From Yamagishiella unicocca (taxonomy: Eukaryota > Chlorophyta > Chlorophyceae > Chlamydomonadales > Volvocaceae): DNA of 64,000 nt. How positions within the stretch are numbered: the stretch's first letter is position 1; every line of letters begins with the position of its first letter. The stretch is from NCBI GenBank assembly GCA_003116995.1, contig BDSL01000003.1, positions 744,001 through 808,000 of the forward strand, in the 5' to 3' direction. Positions 23,301 to 34,900 of this stretch are shown in pieces. The notes below the pieces were generated by a model that saw nothing but the letters and a program-made list of their open reading frames with translations, did no database searches and was not told where the DNA came from. The position numbers and the translations under genes are program-made.

Positions 23301-24588
23301 ATGGCTGTAACTAACTGTCTGGGGCCCACTGTAACAGTCACTGCCACCATCACCACTGGATCCCACCGTAACAAGCACTACTACAAGCACTACAAGCACC
23401 ATCCCCGCACTCACTGCGACGTTCTCTGGCGCCAGCACCGTCCTGCCGTTGGCGCAGTAACCCAGGTGCTCCGCCAGGTTCATTCCGTCCGACGAGTCGT
23501 GACCGAACAGGGTCGAAGTCAGCGCCTACGTAGTACAGATCCAAAGACGTTCGATGATAACACCGGTTGATAAATGCCGCGGGCATCAGGGCGGCTTGGC
23601 AATGGCGCCCGATCGCCCCTTCATCGCAAGCCTGAAACGTAAACTCACCTCAGGCGTCGTGGCTGCTCCATCGTCGTCACAGAACCGCATCAACAGGAAC
23701 AGCACCCTGAGGTTGGTCGTTGGTACGAACGACGCCAGGCTGGTTGACGCTGCCGTACGGGTCGCAGCCGCCGTGGGCGGGCCGCTGCCGCCGGCCGCCG
23801 TCAGCCCGACCACAGACACCCTCCCGTGCCTCTTAAGGGTGTTCTTCTTCTTCCCGGACCCCCTGCCCGTGCTGGCTGTATCTCCGCCAGCGCTGTACGG
23901 CTGTTTGGAATCGTACGGCCATGCTGACGGGGTCAGGAGCGTCATCTCGTCCACGAGCAAAGCCACGGGCTCGGGTACTGTTTGTGTGGTTGCTCGAGAG
24001 GCGGGCGCATGGGAGGCCGCGTCGGCTGTAGCCTTGAGTTCAAATGTGGAGGGCGCCGATTGGGTGTTCAGCAGTGTGCCCTGGACGTGGATGTGGGCGC
24101 CAGAGCCGTACTGAAGAGCTGACGAGATGGGGTTGATGGCTCCTGGCTGCAGAGGAACCGTCCAGCCATCACTTGTTTGCAGTAGCACCGCTACATCGCG
24201 ACTAGCTCCGCCGCTGCGGTTGGAGCTGTCGCCTTTCTGAACGTTTTCGTCGTTGATTGTTGTAGTCAACAATACGTGTAAGATGCCTGTTGGCCGAATC
24301 AGTAACGGAGGTGAGGGGTAGGGCGGCGAGGTAGGCGGTACAGGCAGAAAGGTAGCGAGTCGGCCATGATACAGCTCGTATACCGGCATGCACCAAGTTG
24401 ATCGAATCAAGAATGTGAAACTGAATTAGCTGTTATGGTATGGGCCGGTTGCAGTCGTAAATGTTGACCAGTGTGCAAAAAGACCTACCAGACAACTGCA
24501 TCGGCGCGGCTGCTGCGGACGCCGCTGAAGCTAAAGTGAGTCCAGATATTATCATAGCGATTGATGAAAGTATATTGGACAGCGGCAT
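20357..24588 (-). CDS. gametolysin-like (peptidase M11) metalloprotease with proline-rich tail
   Basis: Proposed exons: 24588-24485, 24420-23649, 23525-23415, 22986-22912, 22538-22319, 22059-21574, 21354-20357 (about 921 residues). Exon 1 encodes a signal-peptide-like leader (MPLSNILSSIAMIISGLTL). The second exon is a gametolysin-type N-domain with PTGILHVLL and TNLRVLFLLMRFCDDD. Then come VAIPCNGT, FSHVVLMLPSGW, the zinc motif HELLHNLRAWH (about residue 440), CDYCDNTCTLGYCCDIRCPN and HLWLLGWADAVE, all typical of volvocine matrix metalloproteases. The last exon holds about 260 residues rich in SPPP and PPP, a hydroxyproline-rich cell-wall-type tail. Family role: degrading or remodelling extracellular matrix, as in gamete wall release. 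The Gly of HExxHxxGxxH is Arg. The first splice is uncertain: the donor may be at 24488 or 24484. Confidence 0.85.
22671..22751. repeat. 81-bp imperfect palindrome, full copy of an intronic repeat family
   Basis: Two 40-bp arms, 33 of 40 positions pairing, meet at a central G at 22711 with core CACTGTAACGGTTACAGTG. It lies in a metalloprotease intron. Half-copies occur at 21506-21538, 23297-23340, 46919-46960 and 47427-47470, also in introns. Confidence 0.85.
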
Positions 24589-25674
24589 TTGTGGAATTCG
24601 CTTGCTTGACAGTTGGCCAGACGTGGTATGAGTCTGTCGCATCAAACATCACTTATGGCAGCCCTCTGACCGGCAGAATTATTATATCTAGCGCCAATTG
24701 TTGTAAGACCCGCTTGCTACCACTTGGTAACCGGCCGTTACGGTTTCCGTCGGCCCCTTTTTCAAATTTTGTCGGTTAAGAGGTCGTTGCAGTTATGGTT
24801 CCAGATTGAGCGTGAATTCGTCGTGGAACGCTTCGCCTTAAACAAAGAAAGCTCCTGGCAAATCCAGCATACACGTGGAAGGCGACCTACGTGTTTAGCT
24901 CCCACGTCACCGCGTCTTTGCCAAGTACAGGTAGTACCTACATCGTATTTCCTGGCGGCGGTTCAGGTACATGTGGCCGCCCTTTTGCCTTTCCTTGCTC
25001 CTGCCCAGGTCGCACTTCCGCAGCAGGAGCGAAGCAAATCAGTGAACGGACAACGAACATCCTTTTTACTCGTCAGTTACATCAGCTGCGCCCTCACGAC
25101 CGGATCCAGAGGTAGCAGTGCTGCGCCGTTGCTTGATTGACGCCTACTACGGCGGCGGAGCTGCCGCAGCCAAACCCCACCGTCTCCAGCCAATACGTTG
25201 CGCAACGATCTCGCCTCAACTACCTAGCGTTCTGGCTGCGTGGGTTGGGTTGAGCAGCGCACCGCCACCATCCCCGCACCCTCAGCAGCGACGCTGCTTC
25301 TGTACTACAGCCTCCTATAACATTGCTCTCGTCATTGCTGAGTAATGTTTCATGGTGCCGACGGAGCCTCAGCTTGAGGGGAACAGGAGGGGGAAGCGAC
25401 CGGAGGGACCGCTGATTTGGACCTTACACCGCCACCATCCCAGCACCCTCAGGCGCGATGCTGCAACCGACAGCTCGTGAGGGCGTGTTCCTAGCCTGGA
25501 TGCTCCCCTTGCAGCTCATGAGCGCTTCTTCGCATCCACCGTGACGCAGCCGGCATCGCAAACGCGTTTCGCAAGTGCATGCCTGTCGGCGCCTGCAGCC
25601 CAAGTGCACGACGTAAACGCACAAAGAACACGGCCGCCTTGGTTCCCGCTCGGCTCGTGTGGCCGGGGGCGCCA
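24589..25674. other. intergenic: metalloprotease promoter and dihydroorotase 3' UTR
   Basis: Tandem minus-strand genes flank this 1.1 kb. A minus-strand TGTAA at 25081-25077 would give dihydroorotase a 3' UTR of about 0.6 kb. No coding exon is supported. Confidence 0.45.
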
Positions 25675-28600
25675 CTAGTGCTCCAGGACGCTCCAGGGAA
25701 CGTCCTCTCCGGCCCACATGGGGATGACCTCGCTGTCGCCGAACACGAAGCTGTCCGGGACGCGCTGAGACTGCCGCACCAGCGTGACCTTGTCGGTGTT
25801 GCGAGGGAGGCCGTAGAAGTCCGGACCGTGGAAGCTGCGGCAGGGGGGGGAGACACACATGGCTCACAGAGAGGAGATAAACCAGGAGTTTTATGGGACA
25901 ACGTAATTTATTTCCAGGCTTCCAAACTGCGTTCTAGGTGTGTCGGCCGGTGTGGGATAAGGCGTGCCAGGCAGGCCCTCTTCCGCCCTTTCCCACAGAG
26001 CACCCGACCAATTCGACCCAGGCACCCATCAGCACATGGTACCCGCCCCCCTGCTGCCTGCCTCCCTGCCTGCCCCCCTGCTGCCTGCCCCCCTGCCTGC
26101 CCCCCTGCCTGCCCCCCTGCCTGCCCCCCTGCCTGCCCCCCTGCCTGCCCCCCTGCCTGCCCCCTGCCTGCCCCCTGCCTGCCCCCCTGCCTGCCCCCTG
26201 CCTGCCCCCCTGCCTGCCCCCCTGCCTGCCCCCCTGCCTGCCCCCCTGCCTGCCCCCCTGCCTGCCCCCCTGCCTGCCCCCCTGCCTGCCCCCTGCCTGC
26301 CCCCTGCCTGCCCCCCTGCCTGCCCCCTGCCTGCCCCCTGCCTGCCCCCTGCCTGCCCCCCTGCCTGCCCCCCTGCCTGCCCCCCTGCCTGCCCCCCTGC
26401 CTGCCCCCCTGCCTGCCCCCCTGCCTGCCCCCCTGCCTGCCCCCTGCCTGCCCCCTGCCTGCCCCCTGCCTGCCCCCCTGCCTGCCCCCCTGCCTGCCCC
26501 CTGCCTGCCCCCCTGCCTGCCCCCCTGCCTGCCCCCCTGCCTGCCCCCCTGCCTGCCCCCCTGCCTGCCCCCCTGCCTGCCCCCCTGCCTGCCCCCTGCC
26601 TGCCCCCCTGCCTGCCCCCCTGCCTGCCCCCCTGCCTGCCCCCCTGCCTGCCCCCTGCCTGCCCCCCTGCCTGCCCCCTGCCTGCCCCCCTGCCTGCCCC
26701 CCTGCCTGCCCCCTGCCTGCCCCCCCTGCCTGCCCCCTGCCTGCCTCCCTGCCTGCCCCCCTGCCTGCCTCCCTGCCCCCCTGCTGCCTGCCTCCCTCCC
26801 TGCCCCCCCTGCCTGCCTCCCTCCCTGCCCCCCCTGCTGCCTGCCTCCCTCCCTGCCCCCCTGCCTGCCTGCCTCCCTCCTGCCCCCCTGCCTGCCTGCC
26901 TCCCTGCCCCCCTGCTGCCTGCCTCCCTCCCTGCCCCCCCTGCCTGCCTCCCTCCCTGCCCCCCGCCTGCCTGCCTCCCTCCCTGCCCCCCTGCCTGCCT
27001 GCCTCCTCCTGCCCCTGCCTGCCTCCCTCCCTGCCCCCCCTGCCTGCCTCCCTCCCTGCCCCCCTGCTGCCTGCCTCCCTCCCTGCCCCCCCTGCCTGCC
27101 TGCCTCCCTCCCTGCCCCCCTGCCTGCCTGCCTCCCTGCCTGCCCCCCTTGCTGCCTGCCTCCCTGCCTGCCCCCCTTGCTGCCTCCCTCCCTCCCTGCC
27201 CCCCCTGCTGCCTGCCTCCCTGCCTGCCCCCCCTGCCTGCCTCCCTGCCTGCCCCCCCTGTTGCCTGCCTCCCTCGCCCCCCTCTTCTCCCCACCCCACC
27301 CCGCCCCACCTGGCGAACCCCTCCAGCTTGTCCAGCGCCCCCGCCTGCTCGAAGGCGGTGGCGTAGATGCTCAGAGCCACCGGCGCGCTGAACATGCCCG
27401 CGCAGCCGCAGGACGACTCCTGGGAGGGGAGGGGAGGGGAGGGGAGGGTTTGGAGGGGAGGGGTTTGGAGGGGGGATTGGAGGGGAGGGGTTTGGAGGGG
27501 GGGTTGGAGGGGAGGGGTTTGGAGGGGAGGGGAGGGGAGGGGTTCGGAGGGGAGGGGGTTGGAGGGGGGGGGTTGGAGGGGAGGGGGTTGGAGGGGAGGG
27601 GAACCCGGGAGTGGACGGGGGCAGTGTGTACGGCACTCGTCATGGTGGCTCACGAAACCATGATGGGGCATGTCCACCTTGGTGTGAAGGGAAACGCATG
27701 ATGACGGCTGGCTGCCCGGCCGGCAAAAGGTCCCCAAGCACCACCCCAGCCCACTCGGCCGGCAAAAGGTCCCCAAGCACCACCCCAGCCCACTCGGCCG
27801 GCAAAAGGCCCCCAAGCACCACCCCAGCCCACTCGGCCGGCAGGGAGGGTGTTATTACCTTGGCGTGCTTGGGGTGCGGTGCGCTGTCGGTGCCCAAGAA
27901 GAACTTGGAGCTGCCGCTGGTGGCTGCAGCCATGATGGCCTCACCTGTGTGTGTATGCGTGGAGGGGGGAGGGAAGGGAGGGGAGGAGGGGGAAATAAGG
28001 GGAGGCGGGGGCGGATAGGAAAGGGAGGAGGGGGGTGCGTATACAGGCAGCACGGCACCGTTAGCACGTCGGAGAGGACCAGGCGCCCGCACCCACCATC
28101 GCCACGCGTCCGTGCGTTTCATTGGGGGCCCCCAGGCCGGACCTCCTGGCAGCGCGCACGCCCTACTCACGGTGCTTCTCGCGCTTCAGGATGGGCAGGC
28201 AGTAGTTGTGCGGCCGTAGCCCCTTAGCGAACAGCGCGTTGCGGTTCATGAGCATGTGCTGCGGCGTGATGGTGGCGGCCACGTTGGCGGAGGCGGACGC
28301 CACGAACTCGGCCTGCGGGCGGGGGGGGGATGGCGAGTTGGGGGCGGAGCGGGTTGCGAGGAAGACCCGTGGCGGGGCGGGTGGATGGGTTGGTCTTGGG
28401 TCGTAGGGGCGGGCATGGCAGGTATGCCGGCCAGCTCGCACAGAGGACGCAAACGTAAGTGATGATGCCCTATGCCGGCCCTCGGCTCCCGCAGTCCTCG
28501 GCCCCGAAACCAACCGCGTCCTTGGTGGTGATGTGCTCCATGATGACTTTGAGGGTGGGCACCTGGGCCACCAGAGGCAGCTGGGGGGAGGCAGGGGAAG

Positions 28601-31167
28601 GGAGGGGAAGGAAGGTGACGGTGCCGGAGGTTGGTGCGGGCAGGGGGGGGGGTGCGGGCAAGGCAACGCGGCCCCCACACCCTGCATCCTGAAGCGCGCT
28701 TCCTTCCCCGCTTCCTCCCCCCCCCGCCATGGGGGGTTAACTTCTGTTTTAAACGGTTTTTTCGGGCATCCACGGGTTTCCCTCGAACCCCCGCCATGGC
28801 GCGCCCGAAACGCTTCCTCATCGGTTTTCTTATCCAGTGCCGGCCCAGGGGTCTCCTCTCATGCCCGCCCCGACCTCTACCCACCAGCTTGCGCTCTATG
28901 AAGACCGCTTCCCGGTCAAACATGTCCACCTCGGGGTCCGTGACCTCGCCGTGCACCAGCAGCAACACACCGGTCTCGGCCATGGCCTGTCAATGGCGTA
29001 CAGTATCGAACGGTGCCGTACAGACCGTCGGGAAAACGCGGCGCAGTGGCGGTTCGGAGAAGCGGTGTCAGTAAATATGCTTTGGGACTGGAATTTCGCA
29101 ACGCTGGCGCCCTGCCCTCACACCTTGAGTGCGGCGATGGGTTTGTTGAGGTCGGTGACCCCCGAGTCGGAGTTGGTGGTGGCGCCTGTATGCAGCGGCG
29201 GCGACGTGAGGACGTGGCGGCGTGTCGGCGTGGGGCCTTAAAGAGGGAGTGCTGTGTTCCTTGAAAATAAGTTTCTTGGGGCTATGCCCGGCCACCCGAC
29301 CCCACCACCGAGGCTGGGCTCCTCCTCCCGCACCGATCAAAGTCATCCAGAGCCGGTCCAGTCTGCGCAATCAGCCGGAGCTCACCTCACAGCGCTGGAC
29401 GGCCACACCGCTCACAGCGTCCACGACACAACACAACATACAACAACACAGCATCTGGGTTAGCCACGTTGCAATTGACGACGTGCCAACATCCCTTGTC
29501 GCCCGTCATGGCTGCCCAGGCCCGATTCCTCACCAAACTCTTTCCGGACCTATCCCCTGAAACCCTAACCTTCCACACACCCCCGTAGATCCAAGGCACA
29601 TCACACCCAGGGCACCCACCTGCGGGATACAGCTTGAACGCCACGATACCCGCCTCCTTCGCCTGGTACACCTCCTCGGGAGTGGTCCTGCGGGAATGTG
29701 GGCGCGCTCGTGCGGTTTCGGAGCGCGCTCGTGCGCTTTCGGAGTGCGCTCGTGCGGTTTCGGAGCGCGTCGCGGCGGGGCCCCAGCCGGGTGCCTGGAT
29801 GGCCCCGCTGGCCAGCATACAGCACTGCACCGCCCACCCGCTAGCACAGAAACACCGTCCTATGCATCCCGTGTGTGTGTACGGACAGCCCGGCGGGGCG
29901 CCCCCCGTCACATGTGCTGCCTGCCTGCCTGCCTGCCTGTTTGCCTGCCAGCTGGCCGTCCTTTGCAGGCGCCGCTACGGTGTTCGTGCAAGGAACGAAG
30001 GAACGAAGTCCGCGGCCCGGCACCTGCCGCCGGCCCGCCCTCGCCCCCGGCCCACGCACCTGTCTGTGAGGTATAGCGTCATGAGGGGGGTGAAGGACGC
30101 GCCCGGTGGGGTGGCCGCCACGATGCGGGAGCGGTAGTCCATCGCCTGCCAGCAGGGGGTGGGGGGGGGGGTGCGGCGGCGGATGCCAGCTGGCATTTAA
30201 CATGATCGCGGTGGACCCAACTGCTGGACTGCCCATCGCTCGACAAGCCCCTTTCGTCCCAGCCGGCGCCAGTGGACACCCCCCCCTGTCAGCCCTGGTC
30301 CCCCTCGGCTCCGGGACCAGGCTTCGGGGCGAGACCGGAGCCGTGTTAAGCCCTTTAACCCTACACGACCCTGTGCCCCTAACCCAACCGGGCCGCCCTC
30401 GGTTACCCCTGTGCTACCCCGCCACACCGCCTTGTAGTCTACAACCCCCCGCACCCACCGCCTTATCCTCCCCCCCCGGCACCCACCGCTTGTGTGGTGT
30501 TGATTGGAGGCACCAGGTTGGGCATGATGATGGCACGGCCGAAGTGCCGGGCGGTGTGGGGCACCACGTCCTTGGGTCCGGAGGGAGGGGGAGGGTGTGT
30601 GTGGGTCCACCAATTACACACGTAGCGGCGGGGAGGAGGCAGGACGCGGGACAGGGTCAATCCACACCCGTCCCGGCCCCTCCAGCCCCCGTGTCGCGTC
30701 TCCCTGCTCCCCCGTCCCCACCCAACGAGAAGCCCACCTTACCCGAAGCCCCCACCGACTCACGCTCTCTCTCCTCCGGGTACCTCTGCACATCTGCCAG
30801 TGTGTCCACGCCTCCGGCACACCCCACCCACCAACCCAGTTCTTCAGCATGCATCTCAAAACGTCTGTTTTAAACGGTTTTTTCGTGCATCCACGGGTCT
30901 TCCTCGAACCCCTTGCTCCCTCCCTCGGGCGCCTTCCACCAATCCACCCACCCGCATGGGCTGCCCGTCCCGCACGTGCAGGTGCCAGTCGTCAGGTCGG
31001 GTGATGGTCAGGGTGGTGGGGGCCGCATCGGTGGCAGCGGCTCCAGGGGGGGCTGCGCCCCTGGGCCGGGGTGGACCCGCCGAGGCCGCGGCGGCCGCGA
31101 AGGGGCGGGCGATGACCGGAGAGCCTGCGATGAAATGCAGCGCAGAGGAGTAAGGACCCATGTACAA
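25675..31167 (-). CDS. PYR4: dihydroorotase, bacterial PyrC type, organelle-targeted
   Basis: Eleven exons: 31167-30952, 30570-30487, 30145-30060, 29687-29620, 29185-29124, 28986-28885, 28580-28515, 28312-28171, 27944-27859, 27419-27310, 25834-25675; 393 residues. It catalyses reversible cyclisation of carbamoyl aspartate to dihydroorotate in pyrimidine synthesis. Order matches E. coli Pyr[14 protein letters not shown] (two zinc-ligand His), [39 protein letters not shown] (carboxylated Lys), [76 protein letters not shown] (metal/catalytic Asp), FYGLP, and a [10 protein letters not shown] end. The first 50 residues are Ala-rich without acidic residues, fitting an organelle transit peptide. The donor of exon 28580-28515 is GTTGGT, chosen because it restores TTKDAAEFV. 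A divergent gene starts 786 bp upstream. Confidence 0.96.
26040..27290. repeat. 1.2-kb CCTGCCTGCCCC minisatellite in a dihydroorotase intron
   Basis: About 100 copies of an 11-12-bp unit built from CTGCCTG plus C4-C5, becoming more irregular (CTGCCTGCCTCCCTCC forms) past 26740. It fills most of the last intron, 25835-27309. On the minus (sense) strand it is a dense array of G-runs. The mixed unit length lets ORFs of up to 635 codons pass through, all artefacts. Confidence 0.95.
27700..27845. repeat. 37-bp tandem repeat, about four copies
   Basis: Units containing CCACCCCAGCCCACTCGGCC repeat in the dihydroorotase intron 27420-27858, next to a GGGGA-rich tract at 27420-27605. Confidence 0.85.
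28741..28793. repeat. dispersed intronic repeat, copy 2 of 3
   Basis: Core TTTTAAACGGTTTTTTCG followed by GCATCCACGGG and CCTCGAACCCC. Near-identical copies lie at 30864-30914 (same orientation, dihydroorotase intron 1) and 1956-2004 (inverted, intron of the coiled-coil gene). Confidence 0.85.
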
Positions 31168-31953
31168 TGTTGCAATGCTGAGGTTCAGTGTGAACGTATG
31201 GCTGTTTGTTGTTTGCGGGCGTGGTTGGGATGCGGGTGGGAAGTTTGTGTGTCACCACGGCCGGGATTGGGTGTCACCAGACACCGGCGTAGTGGTTACG
31301 GGTTGTAGAGACGGGCCTTGCCACATGGGGAGGGTTGCGGAGGCCATTTTCCAAGAGCAGTTTTGTTGCTTAGAGCTAGCCAGGATACATTCGAAGATTT
31401 TGTTTCGCCGACCGCACGACGATGGACATGGCATGCCGAGTGCCGAGTCCACAACTTGCCAGCCAGTGCTCGTGCTGTGCAGCGCCCTGAGCAAGTAATT
31501 GATGTCTTGAGCATCCTTGTTGCTGTCCCAAACATGCAAGGTCACTCGTGCGGAAGCGATGACACGCCTTGTCGGCGGCGGCTAGCGGTGCGCTCCTTAA
31601 CCAAATAGGACACCAAATTGAAAGTGCAAATATCTACATAAATGACAGGGAGGCCGTGGTTACTCACCGGTTGGTTGGGGGGGTCGCGCATAAGCCCTTT
31701 CAATCCCTTTGAATTGACCAGCCGGTGGAACTAGCCATTTCTGTGATTTCTGCGCTCGCAGGAATTCCTATCCTACGATAACGTATTCAAAGAACAATAT
31801 ACATACGACGATCATTGACCCTACCTCGTTGCAGGTACCTCCGTCCAACTTCTAGCTTTGCATCTGACCTAGCTGGCGAGAGCAATGTACCTAAAGCGTC
31901 GATAATTATCGCAAAACACTGTACTATTTACGCCAGTAATCGCAGTGGACGAC
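31168..31953. promoter_or_regulatory. shared upstream region, dihydroorotase / PATROL1-like gene
   Basis: 786 bp between two divergent start codons. The half nearer 31600-31950 is AT-richer than its surroundings. No ORF is supported, and the promoters of both genes should lie here. Confidence 0.5.
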
Positions 31954-34900
31954 ATGAGTCGAGACGCTTGGGTCGAGCGGCGAGAGCTGCTCGAGTATGT
32001 GCTTAAGGTGCGTTTGCAGTGCTTGTGCTCAAAACTAATCAGCCCCCACTTACAGAGCTAGGCATCAGGCGTGCGCCTGCCTGGCGAACCAAACACCTCC
32101 AACGCCATCCTCGGCCTCGCACACGATTGCTGCGTAGGATCACGCTCGGCGGGGCGGGAGAGTGATTGCTCCTCCGCAGAGTTCGCTGTATGAGCCGAAG
32201 GTGTTGGACCAGGTCAATATCGCTGCGCTCGTCCGGCAGCTACAGAGCGGTAGGTGTGAGGAAGAGGGGTGAGGGGCACTGCAACCGTCGATTGGCATCC
32301 CTCTCGGCTGCACACGCCAGCCGCATGTTCTGGCATGAAGACTCCCACCTATGGTACGCAGTGGGTCTGATACGCTGGTATCAAATGCTAATACGCAGTC
32401 CTCCTTGTCCCCTGCCTCACCTTCGAGCCCCTGAACCCGCCGTGACCCACCCATTGACCGCTGCAAGCATCGGCTACCCGCACGCCCTGGCCATCCGGGA
32501 AATTTAAATCCAAATCCTAGCTCTGCGTCTTGGCGCTCCCCTGGACCTCCAGGAGGCCCCCTGGAGCTGGCGCGGGTGCTGCTGCCCGCCCCCGCGGTCA
32601 ACGGCTCCAGCCCCGGCGGCCGCGCCGCCTCCGCAGCGGTGCTTGGCGGCAGGCCCGCCGGAGCCGCCACCGGCGACAACCCCTTCGGGGCCCCATCCAC
32701 CAGCGCCTCAGTCAGGTCCCTGGGGGGCGGCGACAACCCATTCGGGGCGCCGGTCGGCGGGGCAGCAGGGCCCCGCCACACGCACCACGTATCCGCGGAC
32801 AACCCTTTTAGCGCGAGTGACGGCGGCGGAGGCGGCGCTGGCGCTGGCGCCAACCCCTTCGCTGCGCCGGGCAAGCCGCCGTCGGGGCCCGGGAACGGCT
32901 CCGTTTCCGCGTCGGACTCGTCCATGTTCTCAAAGACGAAGAAGAAGGGCTCGGTGAGCTCCAGGGCGGAGAGGGAGGGAGGGACAAGAGCAGGCGGAGA
33001 GGGAGGGGGGCGGCATCATAGGGCAGTGAGAGACGTGGGCGGGCGAGGGTGGGAGACGTGTCGGGAGTGGGTGGCACCAGCGGGGAGGTATGTTCCAGCG
33101 AGGTAAGCTACATGTTAAGCCAGGGGAGCAGCGACAAGGGGCGGCGTTGGGCGAGTGAGTGGGATGGTGGCGGCACTCTGGACTTGGTGTGGTGGCGGCC
33201 CCGCCCTTGCTGCCATCGCTTCCCGGTTGCATCCCGCCCCCCTGCACATCATGACGACAGCTCCGCTGCCGACCTCGCTCCACGCGACCGTATACAGACC
33301 GCCGCCGGCGGCACCAACGGCGGCGGCGCGGAGCCGCCAGTGACCTCGCTCTCGACCTCCGTCAAGCTGTCGTACAACACAGGGCCGTCGGCGTCGCCGC
33401 AGCGGGGTCCGTCCGACGCTGCGCGGCTTCGGAGCGACCAGGGCGGGAGCCCTGGGGGCGAGGCGGCGGAGGCGGGGGGGCTGCGGCCGCCCCGGCTGGA
33501 CCTGCCGCAGCTGGATACGGGTGCGCGTTGCTGCGTGCCGTGTGTTAGGAAGGGCAGCACAAGTCTGAAGGAGGGATGGAGAGAGAGGGCAATACAAGTC
33601 TAAAGGAGGGATGGAGAGAGAGGGCAATGCAAGTCTAAAGGAGGGATGCAGAGAGGGCAATGCAAGTCTGAAGGAGGGATGGAGAGAGGGAGGGGACGGG
33701 GGACCGGGTGGACTGTGGGGCGGGCTCGGTCGTGGCGGTGGCATCCGTAGCTCCAGGTAGGGCCATGAAAGTAGCGCGTGGCGGAGGGGATGGTGGCGCA
33801 TGTTGGGCGGGGGGTGCGGTCCGGCCCTGGGAGGGGCTTCGGAGGGCATGTCGGGTTTGTACATCCTGGGGTGTGAGGCGAGGGGCGGAGAGGCGAGCCG
33901 TGGAGTGGGGGCTAGGAGGATACTGTCGTGACAGGGGCTATGCCGGCTGGTTGTGGCGGGGGCTCCGCCGCCAGTGCGCCACTGTCCGGGAGGGTCACCC
34001 TCCGATGGCAGGGCAGGGCGGGCCGGTGCGGGGCTTTCATCCCGCCGCCCCCTTCCCCCTCGTGTCCCCAACTCCCTCCCCCCCTGCAGGCCAGACTGAC
34101 GACCAGCTGCGCGACCTGGCCTACCTCATCTTCGCCGCCTGCGCCTCGGGCACCGGCATGCCGCAGCACTCCGCGCTGCTGCCGGTCATGCGGCAGCAGC
34201 TGCTCATCGACGAGACCCGCGCGGCGGACGTGGCCCGGGTGCTGCGACACATCCAGCCAGGTGGGTGGCGGGCTGATGCTGGGCCGGGGAGGGCCGCCAG
34301 CGCAGCTGGTTGGGCGTGACGGCTCCCCCGGAGAATTCGGCGGTCAGCGCCTCGTTGGGGTGGGGCTGCCTGCTGCCTGCTGCCGCGGGGTAGGAACCTG
34401 CCACCCAGTAAAATGACGGGTATCACCTGCCAATCTCTCGTCACATTCCGCACCAGCGCCACATCACGCCACGTCACACCCCATTCCGTACCACCGCCAC
34501 GTCACGCCCCATTCCGTACCACCGCCACGCTCCAGGCGGTGAGCCTCACCTGATCGACCAGCCGCATCCCACGCTCAGCAGCGGCGGCGTCGGCGGCTGG
34601 CGGCCCAGCCAGCGGGCCTCCCTGGAGCTGCTGCTGCGCCTCATCACCGTGGTGCGCCCCTCGGACTTCGAGGCGGCCACCCCCGCCCGGGCCTTCAAGG
34701 GCTTCCTGCGGTGAGCGCCAGGCAGCCGCGGACCACAGCGGGCCACAGCGGGCCTCAGGCGGTAGCGTAGAAACGTGTGTTGTTGGCAGGGGCTGGTTGG
34801 CACACGAGGGGAGCGGAGAGAGGCTGCATGCGCACTCGCGCAGCAAGCCACAATTACGCGCCCCGGAGGCTCCATTATAATTCGCAACATACCGCAACGT

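Noticed and set aside
25579..27815. Very long ORFs on both strands (up to 635 codons), Cys/Leu/Pro- or Gly/Gln/Arg-rich
   Set aside because: They are translations of the CCTGCCTGCCCC minisatellite and run over real dihydroorotase exons in the wrong frame.
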